Positions 26,726 through 37,584 of a stretch of 64,000 bases of DNA are shown here, in pieces; the stretch's first letter is position 1; every line of letters begins with the position of its first letter. The notes beneath the pieces are model-generated. The model saw nothing but the letters and a program-made list of their open reading frames with translations. It did no database searches and was not told the origin of the DNA. The stretch is from Pseudomonas sp. R-28-1W-6 (GTDB taxonomy: Bacteria; Pseudomonadota; Gammaproteobacteria; Pseudomonadales; Pseudomonadaceae). Where the stretch lies: assembly GCF_009799925.1 (NCBI RefSeq), contig NZ_WELK01000002.1:372001-436000 (forward strand), read 5' to 3'. Both the position numbers and the translations under genes were made by a program.

Positions 26726-27526
26726 ATGCCAGAGATAACCGTAAGCACCCTGCTGGGGCTCAAGCAGAAAGGCGAGAAGATCGCCATGCTGACCGCCTAC
26801 GATGCCACGTTCGCCCAGGCTGCCTGCCAGGCCGGCGTGGAAGTGCTGCTGGTCGGCGATTCCCTGGGCATGGTCCTGCAGGGCCATGACAGCACATTGC
26901 CGGTCTCGCTGGCCGACATGGCCTACCACACCGCCGCGGTGAAGCGCGGCAACCAGGGCGCGCTGATCCTCAGCGACCTGCCCTTCATGGCCTACGCCAC
27001 CCTGGAGCAGACCTTCGCCAGCTGCGCCACGCTGATGCAGGCCGGCGCCCACATGGTCAAGCTGGAAGGCGCGGCCTGGCTGACCGAGCCGGTACGCCAG
27101 CTGGCCGAGCGCGGCGTGCCGGTGTGCGCCCACCTGGGCCTGACCCCGCAGGCGGTCAACGTGTTCGGCGGCTACAAGGTGCAGGGCCGTGGCGATGCCG
27201 CCGCGCGCCAGCTGCGTGCCGACGCCATGGCCCTGGAGCAGGCCGGGGTGGCGATGATCCTGCTGGAGTGCGTGCCCAGCGCGCTGGCCGCCGAGATCAG
27301 CCTGTCGGTCAAGGTGCCGGTGATCGGCATCGGCGCCGGCAGCGCCACCGACGGTCAGGTGCTGGTGCTGCACGACATGCTCGGCCTGTCGCTGACCGGG
27401 CGCACGCCGAAGTTCGTGAAGAACTTCATGGCCGGCCAACCGACCATCCAGGCCGCCCTGGGCGCCTACGTCAAGGCGGTGAAGGACGTCAGCTTCCCCG
27501 CCGAGGAACACGGATTCTCCGCATGA
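26726..27526 (+). CDS. panB: 3-methyl-2-oxobutanoate hydroxymethyltransferase
   Basis: This is the first committed step of pantothenate synthesis: ketopantoate from alpha-ketoisovalerate and methylene-THF. The 266 residues form a TIM-barrel protein with [32 protein letters not shown] (Mg ligand Asp), [31 protein letters not shown] and [20 protein letters not shown]. The start ATG 26726 follows GATGAGGATG. The stop overlaps the panC start (ATGA). Confidence 0.97.
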   Translation: MPEITVSTLLGLKQKGEKIAMLTAYDATFAQAACQAGVEVLLVGDSLGMVLQGHDSTLPVSLADMAYHTAAVKRGNQGALILSDLPFMAYATLEQTFASCATLMQAGAHMVKLEGAAWLTEPVRQLAERGVPVCAHLGLTPQAVNVFGGYKVQGRGDAAARQLRADAMALEQAGVAMILLECVPSALAAEISLSVKVPVIGIGAGSATDGQVLVLHDMLGLSLTGRTPKFVKNFMAGQPTIQAALGAYVKAVKDVSFPAEEHGFSA

Positions 27527-28371
27527 ACACCGTCAAGACCGTACTCGAACTGCGCGCCGCCGTGGCGCGCGCGCGCGGCGAAGGCAAACGCATCGCCTTC
27601 GTGCCGACCATGGGCAACCTGCACGAGGGCCATGTCGCCCTGGTGGAGAAGGCCGGCCAGCGGGCCGACTTCGTGGTCGCCAGCATCTTCGTCAACCCGT
27701 TGCAGTTCGGCCCCAAGGAAGACCTGGCGAGCTACCCGCGCACCCTGGCGGCCGACCAGGACAAACTGGTCGCCGCCGGCTGTCAGCTGCTGTTCGCCCC
27801 GGATGTCGAGGAAATGTATCCGCACGGCATGAGCGGGCAGACCCTGGTGCGCGTCAGCGGCGTGTCCGAGGGCCTGTGCGGCGGCAGCCGTCCCGGCCAC
27901 TTCGACGGCGTGGCCACCGTCGTGACCAAGCTGTTCAACATGGTCCAGCCGGACCTCGCCGTGTTCGGCGAGAAGGACTTCCAGCAACTGGCGGTGGTCC
28001 GCACCCTGGTGCACGACCTCAACATGCCGATCCAGATCATGGGCGAGCCGACCGTGCGCGCGGCCGACGGCCTGGCCCTGTCCTCGCGCAACGGCTACCT
28101 CGACGAGGCACAGCGCGCCAGCGCCCCGGCCCTGTACCGCACCCTGCAGCAGCTGGCCGCCGCCATCCGCGACGGCCGCCGCGACTTCGCCCAGCTCGAG
28201 GCCGAGGGCAAGGCCGCGCTGGAGCAAGCCGGTTTCCGCCCCGACTACTTGGAAATCCGCGAAGCGGGCAGCCTGCGCCCGGCCAGCGCCACGGACAGCC
28301 GGCTGGTCATTCTCGGCGCCGCCTATCTGGGCAGCACCCGCCTGATCGACAACCTGGCGTTCGAGCTCTGA
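27523..28371 (+). CDS. panC: Pantothenate synthetase
   Basis: PanC ligates pantoate with beta-alanine using ATP via pantoyl-adenylate. The 282 residues include the HIGH-type motif [10 protein letters not shown] (28-37), [44 protein letters not shown] and the KMSKS-like ALSSRNGYL. It overlaps panB by 4 bp (ATGA), showing translational coupling; panD follows after 83 bp. Confidence 0.97.
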   Translation: MNTVKTVLELRAAVARARGEGKRIAFVPTMGNLHEGHVALVEKAGQRADFVVASIFVNPLQFGPKEDLASYPRTLAADQDKLVAAGCQLLFAPDVEEMYPHGMSGQTLVRVSGVSEGLCGGSRPGHFDGVATVVTKLFNMVQPDLAVFGEKDFQQLAVVRTLVHDLNMPIQIMGEPTVRAADGLALSSRNGYLDEAQRASAPALYRTLQQLAAAIRDGRRDFAQLEAEGKAALEQAGFRPDYLEIREAGSLRPASATDSRLVILGAAYLGSTRLIDNLAFEL

Positions 28372-28454
28372 GCCCAGCCGCCCTGTGACCTTGAACACTG
28401 TTCGGGGTTCGGGCAAACTCTGCCGCCGCCCGAGGTACTGACGAGGAAACCGCC

Positions 28455-28835
28455 ATGCACGCCATCATGCTCAAGGCCAAACTGCACCGTGCCATCGTCA
28501 CCCACGCGGTGCTCGACTACGAAGGTTCCTGCGCCATCGACGGCGAATGGCTGGACCTCTCCGGCATCCGCGAATACGAACAGATCCAGCTGTACAACGT
28601 GGACAACGGCGAACGCTTCACCACCTACGCCATCCGCGGCGAGGAAGGCTCGAAGATCATCTCGGTCAACGGCGCCGCCGCGCACAAGGCCGGCGTCGGT
28701 CACCGCCTGATCATCTGCGCCTACGCCCACTACAGCGAGGCCGAGCTGGCCAACTTCCAGCCGCGCGTGCTGTACATGGGCGCCGATGGCGAGCTGAGCC
28801 ACACCAGCAACGCGATTCCCGTGCAGGTCGCCTGA
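28455..28835 (+). CDS. panD: Aspartate 1-decarboxylase (pyruvoyl-dependent)
   Basis: PanD makes beta-alanine from aspartate for PanC. The proenzyme of 126 residues self-cleaves between Gly24 and Ser25 in YEGSCAID, converting Ser25 to the pyruvoyl cofactor. The motif [16 protein letters not shown] and the conserved [17 protein letters not shown] are intact. It is the last gene of panBCD, followed by a terminator. As in other gamma-proteobacteria the maturation factor PanZ may or may not be needed; none is seen nearby. Confidence 0.97.
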   Translation: MHAIMLKAKLHRAIVTHAVLDYEGSCAIDGEWLDLSGIREYEQIQLYNVDNGERFTTYAIRGEEGSKIISVNGAAAHKAGVGHRLIICAYAHYSEAELANFQPRVLYMGADGELSHTSNAIPVQVA

Positions 28836-28859
28836 TCCAGGCCTGTGCCGCTACACTCC

Positions 28860-28885
28860 AAGCCCGGAATCTTCCGGGCTTTTTA
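28860..28885 (+). terminator. Rho-independent terminator after panD
   Basis: AGCCCGGAA, TC, TTCCGGGCT, then TTTT. Confidence 0.88.
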
Positions 28886-28932
28886 ATGCCCGACAGCATA
28901 CCGGTTGCCGCATAACAAGGAACTTGCAGCCC

Positions 28933-30597
28933 ATGGCGTATTACCAACACCCGCTCGATGTCACCACCCTGCCCGCCTGGCAGGCCCTGCGCCAGCACCG
29001 CGAGGACATGCGAACGTTCAGCATGCGCGAGGCCTTCGCCAGCGACAGCAAGCGTTTCGAGCGTTTCTCCATGAGCACCAGCGGCCTGTTCCTCGACTAC
29101 TCGAAGAACCTGATCAGCCCGCAGACCCGCGACCTGCTGGTCCAGCTGGCCCGGGACGCCGGCCTGCAGCCGGCCATCGAAGCGCTGTTCAACGGCGAGC
29201 AGCTGAATGCCTCGGAAGGCCGTCCGGCCCTGCACACCGCCCTGCGCCGGCCGATCGGCGACTGCGTCAAGGTCGACGGGAGCAACGTGATGCCCGAGGT
29301 GCACCGCGTGCTGCACCAGATGACCGACATAGTCGGGCGCATCCACAGCAACATGTGGCGCGGCTACAGCGAGAAGAGCATCACCGACGTGGTCAACATC
29401 GGCATCGGCGGCTCCTTCCTCGGCCCGCAGCTGGTCTCCGAGGCGCTGCTGCCGTTCACCCAGCACGGCGTGCGCTGCCACTACCTGGCCAATATCGACG
29501 GCAGCGAGTTCCACGAACTGACGGCCAAGCTCAACGCGGAAACCACCCTGTTCATCGTCTCCAGCAAGTCCTTCGGCACCCTGGAAACCCTGAAGAACGC
29601 CCAGGCCGCGCGCAGCTGGTACCTGGCCCGCGGCGGCACCGAGGAGAAGCTGTACCGCCACTTCATCGCGGTCACCAGCAACCGGGAGGCGGCCGTCGCC
29701 TTCGGCATCCGCGAGAAGAACATCTTCCCGATGTGGGACTGGGTCGGCGGGCGCTACTCGCTGTGGTCGGCGATCGGCCTGCCGATCGCCCTGGCCGTCG
29801 GCATGTCCAACTTCAAGGAGCTGCTGTCCGGCGCCTACAGCATGGACACGCACTTTCGCACCGCCCCGTTCGAGAAGAACATGCCGGTGCTGCTGGCCCT
29901 GCTCGGCGTCTGGTACGGCAACTTCTGGGGCGCGCAGAGCCACGCGATCCTGCCGTACGACCACTACCTGCGCAACATCACCAAGCACCTGCAGCAGCTG
30001 GACATGGAGTCCAACGGCAAGAGCGTGCGCCAAGACGGCAGCCCGGTGAGCACCGATACCGGGCCGGTGATCTGGGGCGGCGTCGGCTGCAACGGCCAGC
30101 ATGCCTACCACCAACTACTGCACCAGGGCACCCAGCTGATTCCGGCCGACTTCATCGTGCCGGTGGTCAGCTACAACCCGGTCGCCGACCACCACCAGTG
30201 GCTGTACGCCAATTGCCTGTCGCAGAGCCAGGCCCTGATGCTCGGCAAGTGTCGTAACGAGGCGGAAGCCGAGCTACGCGCCCAGGGCCTGGCGGAAAGC
30301 GAAGTGCAGCGCCTGGCGCCGCACAAGGTGATCCCCGGCAACCGGCCGAGCAACACCCTGGTCCTGGAACGGGTCAGCCCACGGCGCCTGGGCGCCCTGG
30401 TGGCCATGTACGAGCACAAGGTGTTCGTGCAGAGCGTGATCTGGGGCATCAACGCCTTTGACCAGTGGGGCGTGGAGCTGGGCAAGGACCTCGGCAAGGG
30501 TGTCTACCAGCGCCTCACCGGCTGGGACCAGCCCGCCGCCGAGGATGCCTCGACCCAGGGCCTGATCGACTTCTTCCGCGGCCGTCACCGCGGTTGA
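28933..30597 (+). CDS. pgi: Glucose-6-phosphate isomerase
   Basis: Pgi interconverts glucose-6-P and fructose-6-P. In Pseudomonas it serves gluconeogenesis and sugar-polymer synthesis, because glycolysis runs by the Entner-Doudoroff route. The 554 residues from ATG 28933 match the family. Motifs: [54 protein letters not shown] (catalytic His) and the C-terminal lysine in [16 protein letters not shown]. An in-frame TTG at 28924 is a less likely start. The leader ATAACAAGGA is A-rich but only partly matches the Crc motif. Confidence 0.96.
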   Translation: MAYYQHPLDVTTLPAWQALRQHREDMRTFSMREAFASDSKRFERFSMSTSGLFLDYSKNLISPQTRDLLVQLARDAGLQPAIEALFNGEQLNASEGRPALHTALRRPIGDCVKVDGSNVMPEVHRVLHQMTDIVGRIHSNMWRGYSEKSITDVVNIGIGGSFLGPQLVSEALLPFTQHGVRCHYLANIDGSEFHELTAKLNAETTLFIVSSKSFGTLETLKNAQAARSWYLARGGTEEKLYRHFIAVTSNREAAVAFGIREKNIFPMWDWVGGRYSLWSAIGLPIALAVGMSNFKELLSGAYSMDTHFRTAPFEKNMPVLLALLGVWYGNFWGAQSHAILPYDHYLRNITKHLQQLDMESNGKSVRQDGSPVSTDTGPVIWGGVGCNGQHAYHQLLHQGTQLIPADFIVPVVSYNPVADHHQWLYANCLSQSQALMLGKCRNEAEAELRAQGLAESEVQRLAPHKVIPGNRPSNTLVLERVSPRRLGALVAMYEHKVFVQSVIWGINAFDQWGVELGKDLGKGVYQRLTGWDQPAAEDASTQGLIDFFRGRHRG

Positions 30598-30604
30598 CCC
30601 CAAC

Positions 30605-30630
30605 AAGCCCGGCCCTGCGCCGGGCTTTTC
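30605..30630 (+). terminator. Rho-independent terminator after pgi
   Basis: AAGCCCGGC, loop CCTGC, GCCGGGCTT, then TTC. Confidence 0.85.
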
Positions 30631-30740
30631 CGTTATCCGGGGCAGGAAAGCGCCGAGCACTCGAAGAATTTGCGCCGCTCAGGTACCCCGCCACTTGAAC
30701 CAGGCAACCGCCTGGCCCACCCTGATCGACACAGCGGATC

Positions 30741-30755
30741 AACAATAACAAGGAG
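30741..30755 (+). promoter_or_regulatory. Hfq/Crc CA motif fused to the acs Shine-Dalgarno
   Basis: AACAATAACAA matches AAYAAYAAYAA exactly and runs straight into AGGAG, 6 bases before the acs ATG at 30762. This is the arrangement of known Crc/Hfq targets, so acs is predicted to be repressed under preferred carbon sources and released by CrcZ (24183). Confidence 0.7.
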
Positions 30756-30761
30756 CCCGCC

Positions 30762-32699
<1,938 letters not shown>

Positions 32700-32706
32700 C
32701 GAAAAC

Positions 32707-32736
32707 CCAGCCCTGCCGGCACGACGGCAGGGCTGG
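32707..32736 (+). terminator. Hairpin after acs, possible terminator
   Basis: A perfect 12-bp stem CCAGCCCTGCCG/CGGCAGGGCTGG with 6-base loop lies just after the acs stop. No T-run follows, so termination may be weak or factor-dependent. Confidence 0.55.
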
Positions 32737-32771
32737 TAAACTGCGCGCCCTCCTCTTCCGAGATACCGCGC

Positions 32772-33788
32772 ATGCCCGCTCTCACTCAGGCGCTGCGCGC
32801 CGCTCTCGACGCCCGCCAGGGCCTGCTCGGCGAACTGCACGATCAGGGCACCGACTGCTACCGTCTGTTCCACGGCAGCCAGGAAGGCGCCCCCGGCCTC
32901 ACCGCCGACCGCTACGGCCCACAGCTGCTGGTGCAAAGCTTCCACCAGAGCCTCGAACGCGACGCCCTGCTCGACCTGCAAGCGACCGTCCAGCAACGTC
33001 TCGGCCGCGACCTGCAGCTGGTCTACAACGACCGCTCCCAGGGCAACTCGCGCATCGACCGCAGCGATCCCATATACCAGGCCGAACCCGCCGCCCTGGA
33101 AGACCAGATCGGCCACGAGTGGGGGCTGAACTACCGGGTGCGCGGCCGCCACCCGGGGCAGGACCCGCTGCTGTTCCTCGACCTGCGCAACGCCCGCGGC
33201 TGGGTCAAGGCGCACAGTGCCAGCAAGTCGGTACTCAACCTGTTCGCCTACACCTGCGGCGTCGGCCTGTGCGCCGCCGCGGGAGGTGCCAGCGAGGTGG
33301 TCAACCTCGACTTCGCCGAGGGCAACCTGGCGGTCGGCCGCGAGAACGGCCTGCTCAACCCGCAGCTGCCGGTCATGCAGTTCATCCAGTCCGACTACTT
33401 CCCGGCCATCCGCCAGCTGGCCGGCCTGCCCATCACCGCACGGCGCGGGCACAAGCTGCCGCACTATCCGCGCCTGCAGCCACGCCAGTTCGACCTGGTG
33501 CTGCTCGATCCACCGGCCTGGGCCAAGAGCGCCTTCGGCACCGTCGACCTACAGCGCGACTACCAGAGCCTGCTCAAGCCGGCGCTCCTCGCCACGGCGG
33601 CCAATGGCACGCTGATCTGCTGCAACAACCTGGCCAAGGTGGCGCTGCCCGAGTGGCGCGAGCAGGTGCTGCGCTGCGCGGAAAAGCTCGGCCGCCCGGT
33701 GCGCGAATGGCAAGTGCTGCCTCCTGCGGCGGACTTCCCCTCGCACGATGGCCAGCCGCCGCTGAAGACCCTGATCCTGCACTTCTGA
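32772..33788 (+). CDS. Class I SAM-dependent methyltransferase, RlmI/RlmK-C-like
   Basis: A 338-residue cytoplasmic protein. The first 150 residues resemble the middle domain of RlmI-type rRNA methyltransferases (LTADRYGPQLLVQSF, YNDRSQGNSRIDR). The C-terminal Rossmann fold has motif I NLFAYTCGVGLCAAAGGA, acidic SAM ligand VVNLDFAEGN, and the catalytic LLDPPAWAKS. It lacks the N-terminal PUA domain of RlmI. RNA cytosine or guanine methylation is inferred from the DPPAW motif; the exact target is unknown. The start ATG 32772 has no strong Shine-Dalgarno. Confidence 0.82.
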   Translation: MPALTQALRAALDARQGLLGELHDQGTDCYRLFHGSQEGAPGLTADRYGPQLLVQSFHQSLERDALLDLQATVQQRLGRDLQLVYNDRSQGNSRIDRSDPIYQAEPAALEDQIGHEWGLNYRVRGRHPGQDPLLFLDLRNARGWVKAHSASKSVLNLFAYTCGVGLCAAAGGASEVVNLDFAEGNLAVGRENGLLNPQLPVMQFIQSDYFPAIRQLAGLPITARRGHKLPHYPRLQPRQFDLVLLDPPAWAKSAFGTVDLQRDYQSLLKPALLATAANGTLICCNNLAKVALPEWREQVLRCAEKLGRPVREWQVLPPAADFPSHDGQPPLKTLILHF

Positions 33789-33876
33789 GACGGCTTGCCA
33801 GCACGCCGATGGCCCCATTTCCAAAATAGCCATGCCATACTTCCGGGCATCTCAGCCTGGAAGTTGAAGTCGTCCC

Positions 33877-36800
33877 ATGCCCAAAGGATTGAAACGCGCC
33901 GCAAGCGCACTGCTGATCGCCATCGCCCTCTACAGCCTGCTCGGTTTCCTGATCCTGCCCGGCATCGGCCTGCGCATCGCCAACCAGCAACTGGCCCAGT
34001 ACGCCACGGTGCCGGCCCGCCTGGAGCGCATCGAGCTCAACCCCTTCAGCCTGGAGCTGAACCTCTGGGGCCTGCATATCGGCGAAACGGGCCAGGAACA
34101 GATCGCCTTCGAGCGCCTGCACGCCAACCTGCAGCTGGACAGCCTGTGGAGCGGCGCCCTGCACCTGGCCGATGTCGAGTTGGAGAAGGTGCGCAGCGAG
34201 GTGCTGTTCGCCCGGGATGGCACACTCAACCTGAACCAGCTGTTCAAGCTGCCGCCCAGCCCGGAGAAACCCGCCGAAGAGGCGCCGAGCGAACCCTTCC
34301 CGCTGCGCATCGAGCGGGTCGAACTGATCGAGAACGGCCTGCACTTCCGCGACCTGCGCCCCAGCGAGCCGGTGGAGTTCGTCTATGACTCGCTCAACCT
34401 GGAGCTGAAGAACCTCAGCACCCTGCAAGGCGACAACGCCGAGATGAGCCTGGTGGCTGTCGGACCGGCCGGCGGCCGCATCGACTGGCACGGTCAGATC
34501 AGCCTGACCCCGCTCACCTCCAGCGGCCAGCTGCAACTGCGCGACGGCAAGCTCAGGGGCATCTGGCCCTATGTACGCGATGTCGTCCCGCTGGTACTGG
34601 AAGACGGCGTGGTCAACCTGAGTACCGACTACCGCCTGAGCCTGGCCAAGGGCACCGATCTGCTGCTCAGCAACACCACGCTCAGCCTCAACAACTTCGC
34701 CATCAAGAACCCGCAGGACAAGCCGCTGCTGCGCCTGGCCAGCCTGGAAGTGAGCGAGACCTCGCTGGACCTCGCCAAGCAGCAGGTGGTGATCGGCAAG
34801 GTGCGCAGCCAGAAGCTGGAGACCTGGGCCGCCCGCGAGCAGGATGGCCAGCTCGACTGGCAGAAGCTGCTGGCCAGCCAGCCCGCCAAGACGACACCTG
34901 CCGTGGCTCCGGCACCGAACGAGGGAGGCGCCGGAGCCATGCCGACGACTCCAGACGCTAGCGCAACCCCTGCCGTGGCGGCCGGCGAGCCGGCTCCGGC
35001 GCCGCAAGGCGCACCCGCAGCACCCGCGGCGCCTGCCCCAGCGGCCACCAGCGAACCGGGCAAACCCTGGCAGGTGAGCCTGCGCGACCTGCAGCTGCGC
35101 GACTACCAGATCCACCTGGCCGACCGCGCGCCGTCGCAGGAGGTCAAGCTCGACCTCGGCCCGCTCAACCTCGACCTGAGCGACTTCGACAGCCAGGGCA
35201 CCTCGCCCTTCGCCCTCAAGCTGGGCACCGGCCTGAACCAGAACGGCCAGCTGACGGCAGCCGGCAAGGTCCAGCTGACGCCGCTCAGCGCCCAGCTGCA
35301 ACTGACCACCCGGGATATCGACCTGCGCCTGGCGCAGGCCTATATCAGCCCCTTCATCCACCTGGAGCTGCGCAGCGGCCGGCTCGGCAGCGACCTGGCG
35401 CTCGACCTGAAAAGCCTCGAACCGCTGGCCTTCTCAATCGGCGGCCGGGCCGAGGTCAACCAGCTGCACACCCTGGATACCCTCAAGGAGCGCGACTTCC
35501 TCAAATGGCAGCTGCTGCAGGTGGAAGGCCTCGACTACCGCCACGGCGAAGGCCTGGGCATCCAGCAGATCAACCTGCAGCAGCCCTATGCCCGCTTCAT
35601 CATCAACGAAGACCGCACCACCAACGTCAACGACCTGCTGATTGCGCAGGCCGAGCCGAGCGGCGCCAAGGCCGCCGCAGCCGAGCCCGCCGCCAAGCCG
35701 CTGCCGATCCGCATCGGCGGCATCGACATCGAGGACGGTTCGGCCAACTTCGCCGACTTCAGCCTGATGCCCAACTTCGCCACCGCCATCCAGCAGCTCA
35801 ACGGCAAGATCGGCACCCTCGACAACCAGAGCCCGAAAGCCGCCAACGTGAACATCGAGGGCAAGGTCGACAAGTACGCGCCGGTCAGCATCAAGGGCAA
35901 GCTGACCCCCTTCGACCCGATGAACAGCCTGGATATCGCCACCAGCTTCAAGAATGTCGAGCTGACCACCCTCACCCCCTACTCCGGCAAGTTCGCCGGC
36001 TACCGCATCCGCAAGGGCCGTCTCAACCTCGACCTGCACTACCAGATCGAGAAGGGCCTGCTGAATGCCGACAACAAGCTGCTGCTGGAAGACCTGCAGC
36101 TCGGCGAGCAGGTCGACAGCAAGGATGCCGTGGATCTGCCGATCCGCCTGGCCGTGGCCCTGCTCAAGGACACCCAGGGCAATATCGACATCCAGCTGCC
36201 GGTGCAGGGCGACCTCAACAACCCGCAGTTCAGCGTCATGCCGATCGTCTGGCAGACCCTGCGCAACCTGGTGCTGCGCGCCGCACAGGCACCGTTCAAC
36301 TTCATCGCCGGGCTGGTCGGCGGCAGCGACAGCGACCTCAGCCAGGTGCAGTTCGCCGCCGGCAGCAGCGAGCTGGACGGCGCCGCGCAGAAGTCGCTGG
36401 ATACCCTGGCCGCGGCCCTCAAGCAACGCCCGGTGCTGCGCCTGGAAGTCGAAGGCATGAGCGCCCAGAGCAGCGACGGCCCGCCGCTCGCCGCCCAGCG
36501 CCTGGAACGCGAATACCAGAACACCTGGTACAAGATCCTCCAGCGCCGCGGCGACAAGGTACCGGCCGACCCCAGCGAACTGGTGGTGGCCGAGGACGAC
36601 CAGGCCGTGCTGCTCGAAGGCATCTACCGCGCGCGCCTGAAGCAGCAGCCCCCGGCCGAATGGAAAGAACTGCCGGACGAAGAACGCACCCTGAAGCTGC
36701 AGCAGGCGGTGCTGCAATCCTGGGCGCAGAGCGACCTGCTCCTGCGCCAGCTGGCCCAGGCCCGCGCCGCCAGCATCAAGGACTACCTGGTCGAACGCGG

Positions 36801-36900
36801 CGGCCTGGAGGACCAGCGGGTCTACCTGCTCGACGTCGCCAGCAGCCAGGCCCTGGCCGACGGCAAGGTCAGCACCGCCCTGCACCTGGGGAGCCAGTGA
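33877..36900 (+). CDS. DUF748 / AsmA-like inner-membrane anchored protein
   Basis: A 1007-residue protein with one N-terminal membrane helix (about 9-30, ALLIAIALYSLLGFLILPGIGLRIA). A long periplasmic beta-rich AsmA/DUF748 region carries repeated patterns such as LNLNQLFKLPP...FPLRIERVELIENGLHFRD and PLPIRIGGIDIEDGSANFADFSLMPNF. A Pro/Ala-rich linker lies at about 340-390. Near 820-860 an OmpA-like stretch, VQFAAGSSELDGAAQKSLDTLAAAL, appears. AsmA-like proteins span the periplasm and are linked to lipid transport and envelope homeostasis. It overlaps the next gene by 1 bp (TGATG). Molecular function unproven. Confidence 0.8.
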   Translation: MPKGLKRAASALLIAIALYSLLGFLILPGIGLRIANQQLAQYATVPARLERIELNPFSLELNLWGLHIGETGQEQIAFERLHANLQLDSLWSGALHLADVELEKVRSEVLFARDGTLNLNQLFKLPPSPEKPAEEAPSEPFPLRIERVELIENGLHFRDLRPSEPVEFVYDSLNLELKNLSTLQGDNAEMSLVAVGPAGGRIDWHGQISLTPLTSSGQLQLRDGKLRGIWPYVRDVVPLVLEDGVVNLSTDYRLSLAKGTDLLLSNTTLSLNNFAIKNPQDKPLLRLASLEVSETSLDLAKQQVVIGKVRSQKLETWAAREQDGQLDWQKLLASQPAKTTPAVAPAPNEGGAGAMPTTPDASATPAVAAGEPAPAPQGAPAAPAAPAPAATSEPGKPWQVSLRDLQLRDYQIHLADRAPSQEVKLDLGPLNLDLSDFDSQGTSPFALKLGTGLNQNGQLTAAGKVQLTPLSAQLQLTTRDIDLRLAQAYISPFIHLELRSGRLGSDLALDLKSLEPLAFSIGGRAEVNQLHTLDTLKERDFLKWQLLQVEGLDYRHGEGLGIQQINLQQPYARFIINEDRTTNVNDLLIAQAEPSGAKAAAAEPAAKPLPIRIGGIDIEDGSANFADFSLMPNFATAIQQLNGKIGTLDNQSPKAANVNIEGKVDKYAPVSIKGKLTPFDPMNSLDIATSFKNVELTTLTPYSGKFAGYRIRKGRLNLDLHYQIEKGLLNADNKLLLEDLQLGEQVDSKDAVDLPIRLAVALLKDTQGNIDIQLPVQGDLNNPQFSVMPIVWQTLRNLVLRAAQAPFNFIAGLVGGSDSDLSQVQFAAGSSELDGAAQKSLDTLAAALKQRPVLRLEVEGMSAQSSDGPPLAAQRLEREYQNTWYKILQRRGDKVPADPSELVVAEDDQAVLLEGIYRARLKQQPPAEWKELPDEERTLKLQQAVLQSWAQSDLLLRQLAQARAASIKDYLVERGGLEDQRVYLLDVASSQALADGKVSTALHLGSQ

Positions 36901-37196
36901 TGCAGCGCTACGCCGCCTGCCTGGCCCTGGCGCTGCTGCTGAGCAGCCCGGCGCAGGCAGCAACCACCATGCGCTGCGGCACGCAGCTGGTCAGCGAAGG
37001 CGACCGCGCCTTCGAGGTCGAGCAGAAATGTGGCGAGCCGGCGCACCGCGACCTGGTCGGCTACACCCTGAGCGGCTATGACCGGCGCGAATTCAAGATC
37101 GAGGAGTGGGTCTACGGGCCCACCAACGGCATGCTCAGCATCCTCACCTTCGAGGGCAACCGGCTGATCCGCATCGAAACCCGGCGCAGCCGCTGA
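36900..37196 (+). CDS. DUF2845 secreted small protein (paralogue 1)
   Basis: A 98-residue protein with a signal peptide (about 1-21, ending SPAQAA). The mature part is TMRCGTQLVSEGDRAFEVEQKCGEP with two Cys, probably disulfide-bonded in the periplasm, followed by EEWVYGPTNGMLSILTFEGNRLIRIETRR. This is the DUF2845 pattern. The ATG overlaps the stop of the DUF748 gene. The function is unknown; coupling to the AsmA-like protein suggests an envelope role. Confidence 0.8.
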   Translation: MQRYAACLALALLLSSPAQAATTMRCGTQLVSEGDRAFEVEQKCGEPAHRDLVGYTLSGYDRREFKIEEWVYGPTNGMLSILTFEGNRLIRIETRRSR

Positions 37197-37252
37197 CAGC
37201 CGCCCAGCGGCGGTGTAGGCTGCCGCCCATACCCCGCGTTGCGACCCCGTCG

Positions 37253-37558
37253 ATGCTCAAGCCCCTCGCCACCACCCTGCTGCTCTCGCTGTGCTGCGCC
37301 AGCGCCCAGGCCGGTTCGACCCTGCGCTGCGGCAGCCAGCTGATCAGCACCAACGACCTCGCCAGCGAAGTGCTGAGCAAGTGCGGCGAACCGGTCAGCC
37401 GCGACTTCCTCGGCTACCGCGAGGTGGTCGACTACTACGGTTTCGCCAGCGAAGTGCCGGTCGAGGAGTGGACCTACGGACCGAAGAACGGCATGTATTA
37501 CTTCCTGCGCCTGGAAGGCAACCGCCTGATCAAGATCGACAGCAAGCGCAAGAACTGA
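37253..37558 (+). CDS. DUF2845 secreted small protein (paralogue 2)
   Basis: A 101-residue protein with signal peptide (about 1-20, ending SAQAG) and mature pattern STLRCGSQLISTNDLASEVLSKCGEP, then VEEWTYGPKNGMYYFLRLEGNRLIKIDSK. It is clearly a tandem paralogue of the preceding gene, sharing both Cys, the EEW.YGP.NGM core and the GNRLI.I end. The rhomboid gene follows after 26 bp. The function is unknown. Confidence 0.8.
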   Translation: MLKPLATTLLLSLCCASAQAGSTLRCGSQLISTNDLASEVLSKCGEPVSRDFLGYREVVDYYGFASEVPVEEWTYGPKNGMYYFLRLEGNRLIKIDSKRKN

Positions 37559-37584
37559 CCCACCCCGCGACACGGAAGTACGCG

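Noticed and set aside
28912..28924. Hfq/Crc motif in the pgi leader
   Set aside because: CATAACAAGGA has only one AAC unit and does not reach AAnAAnAA.
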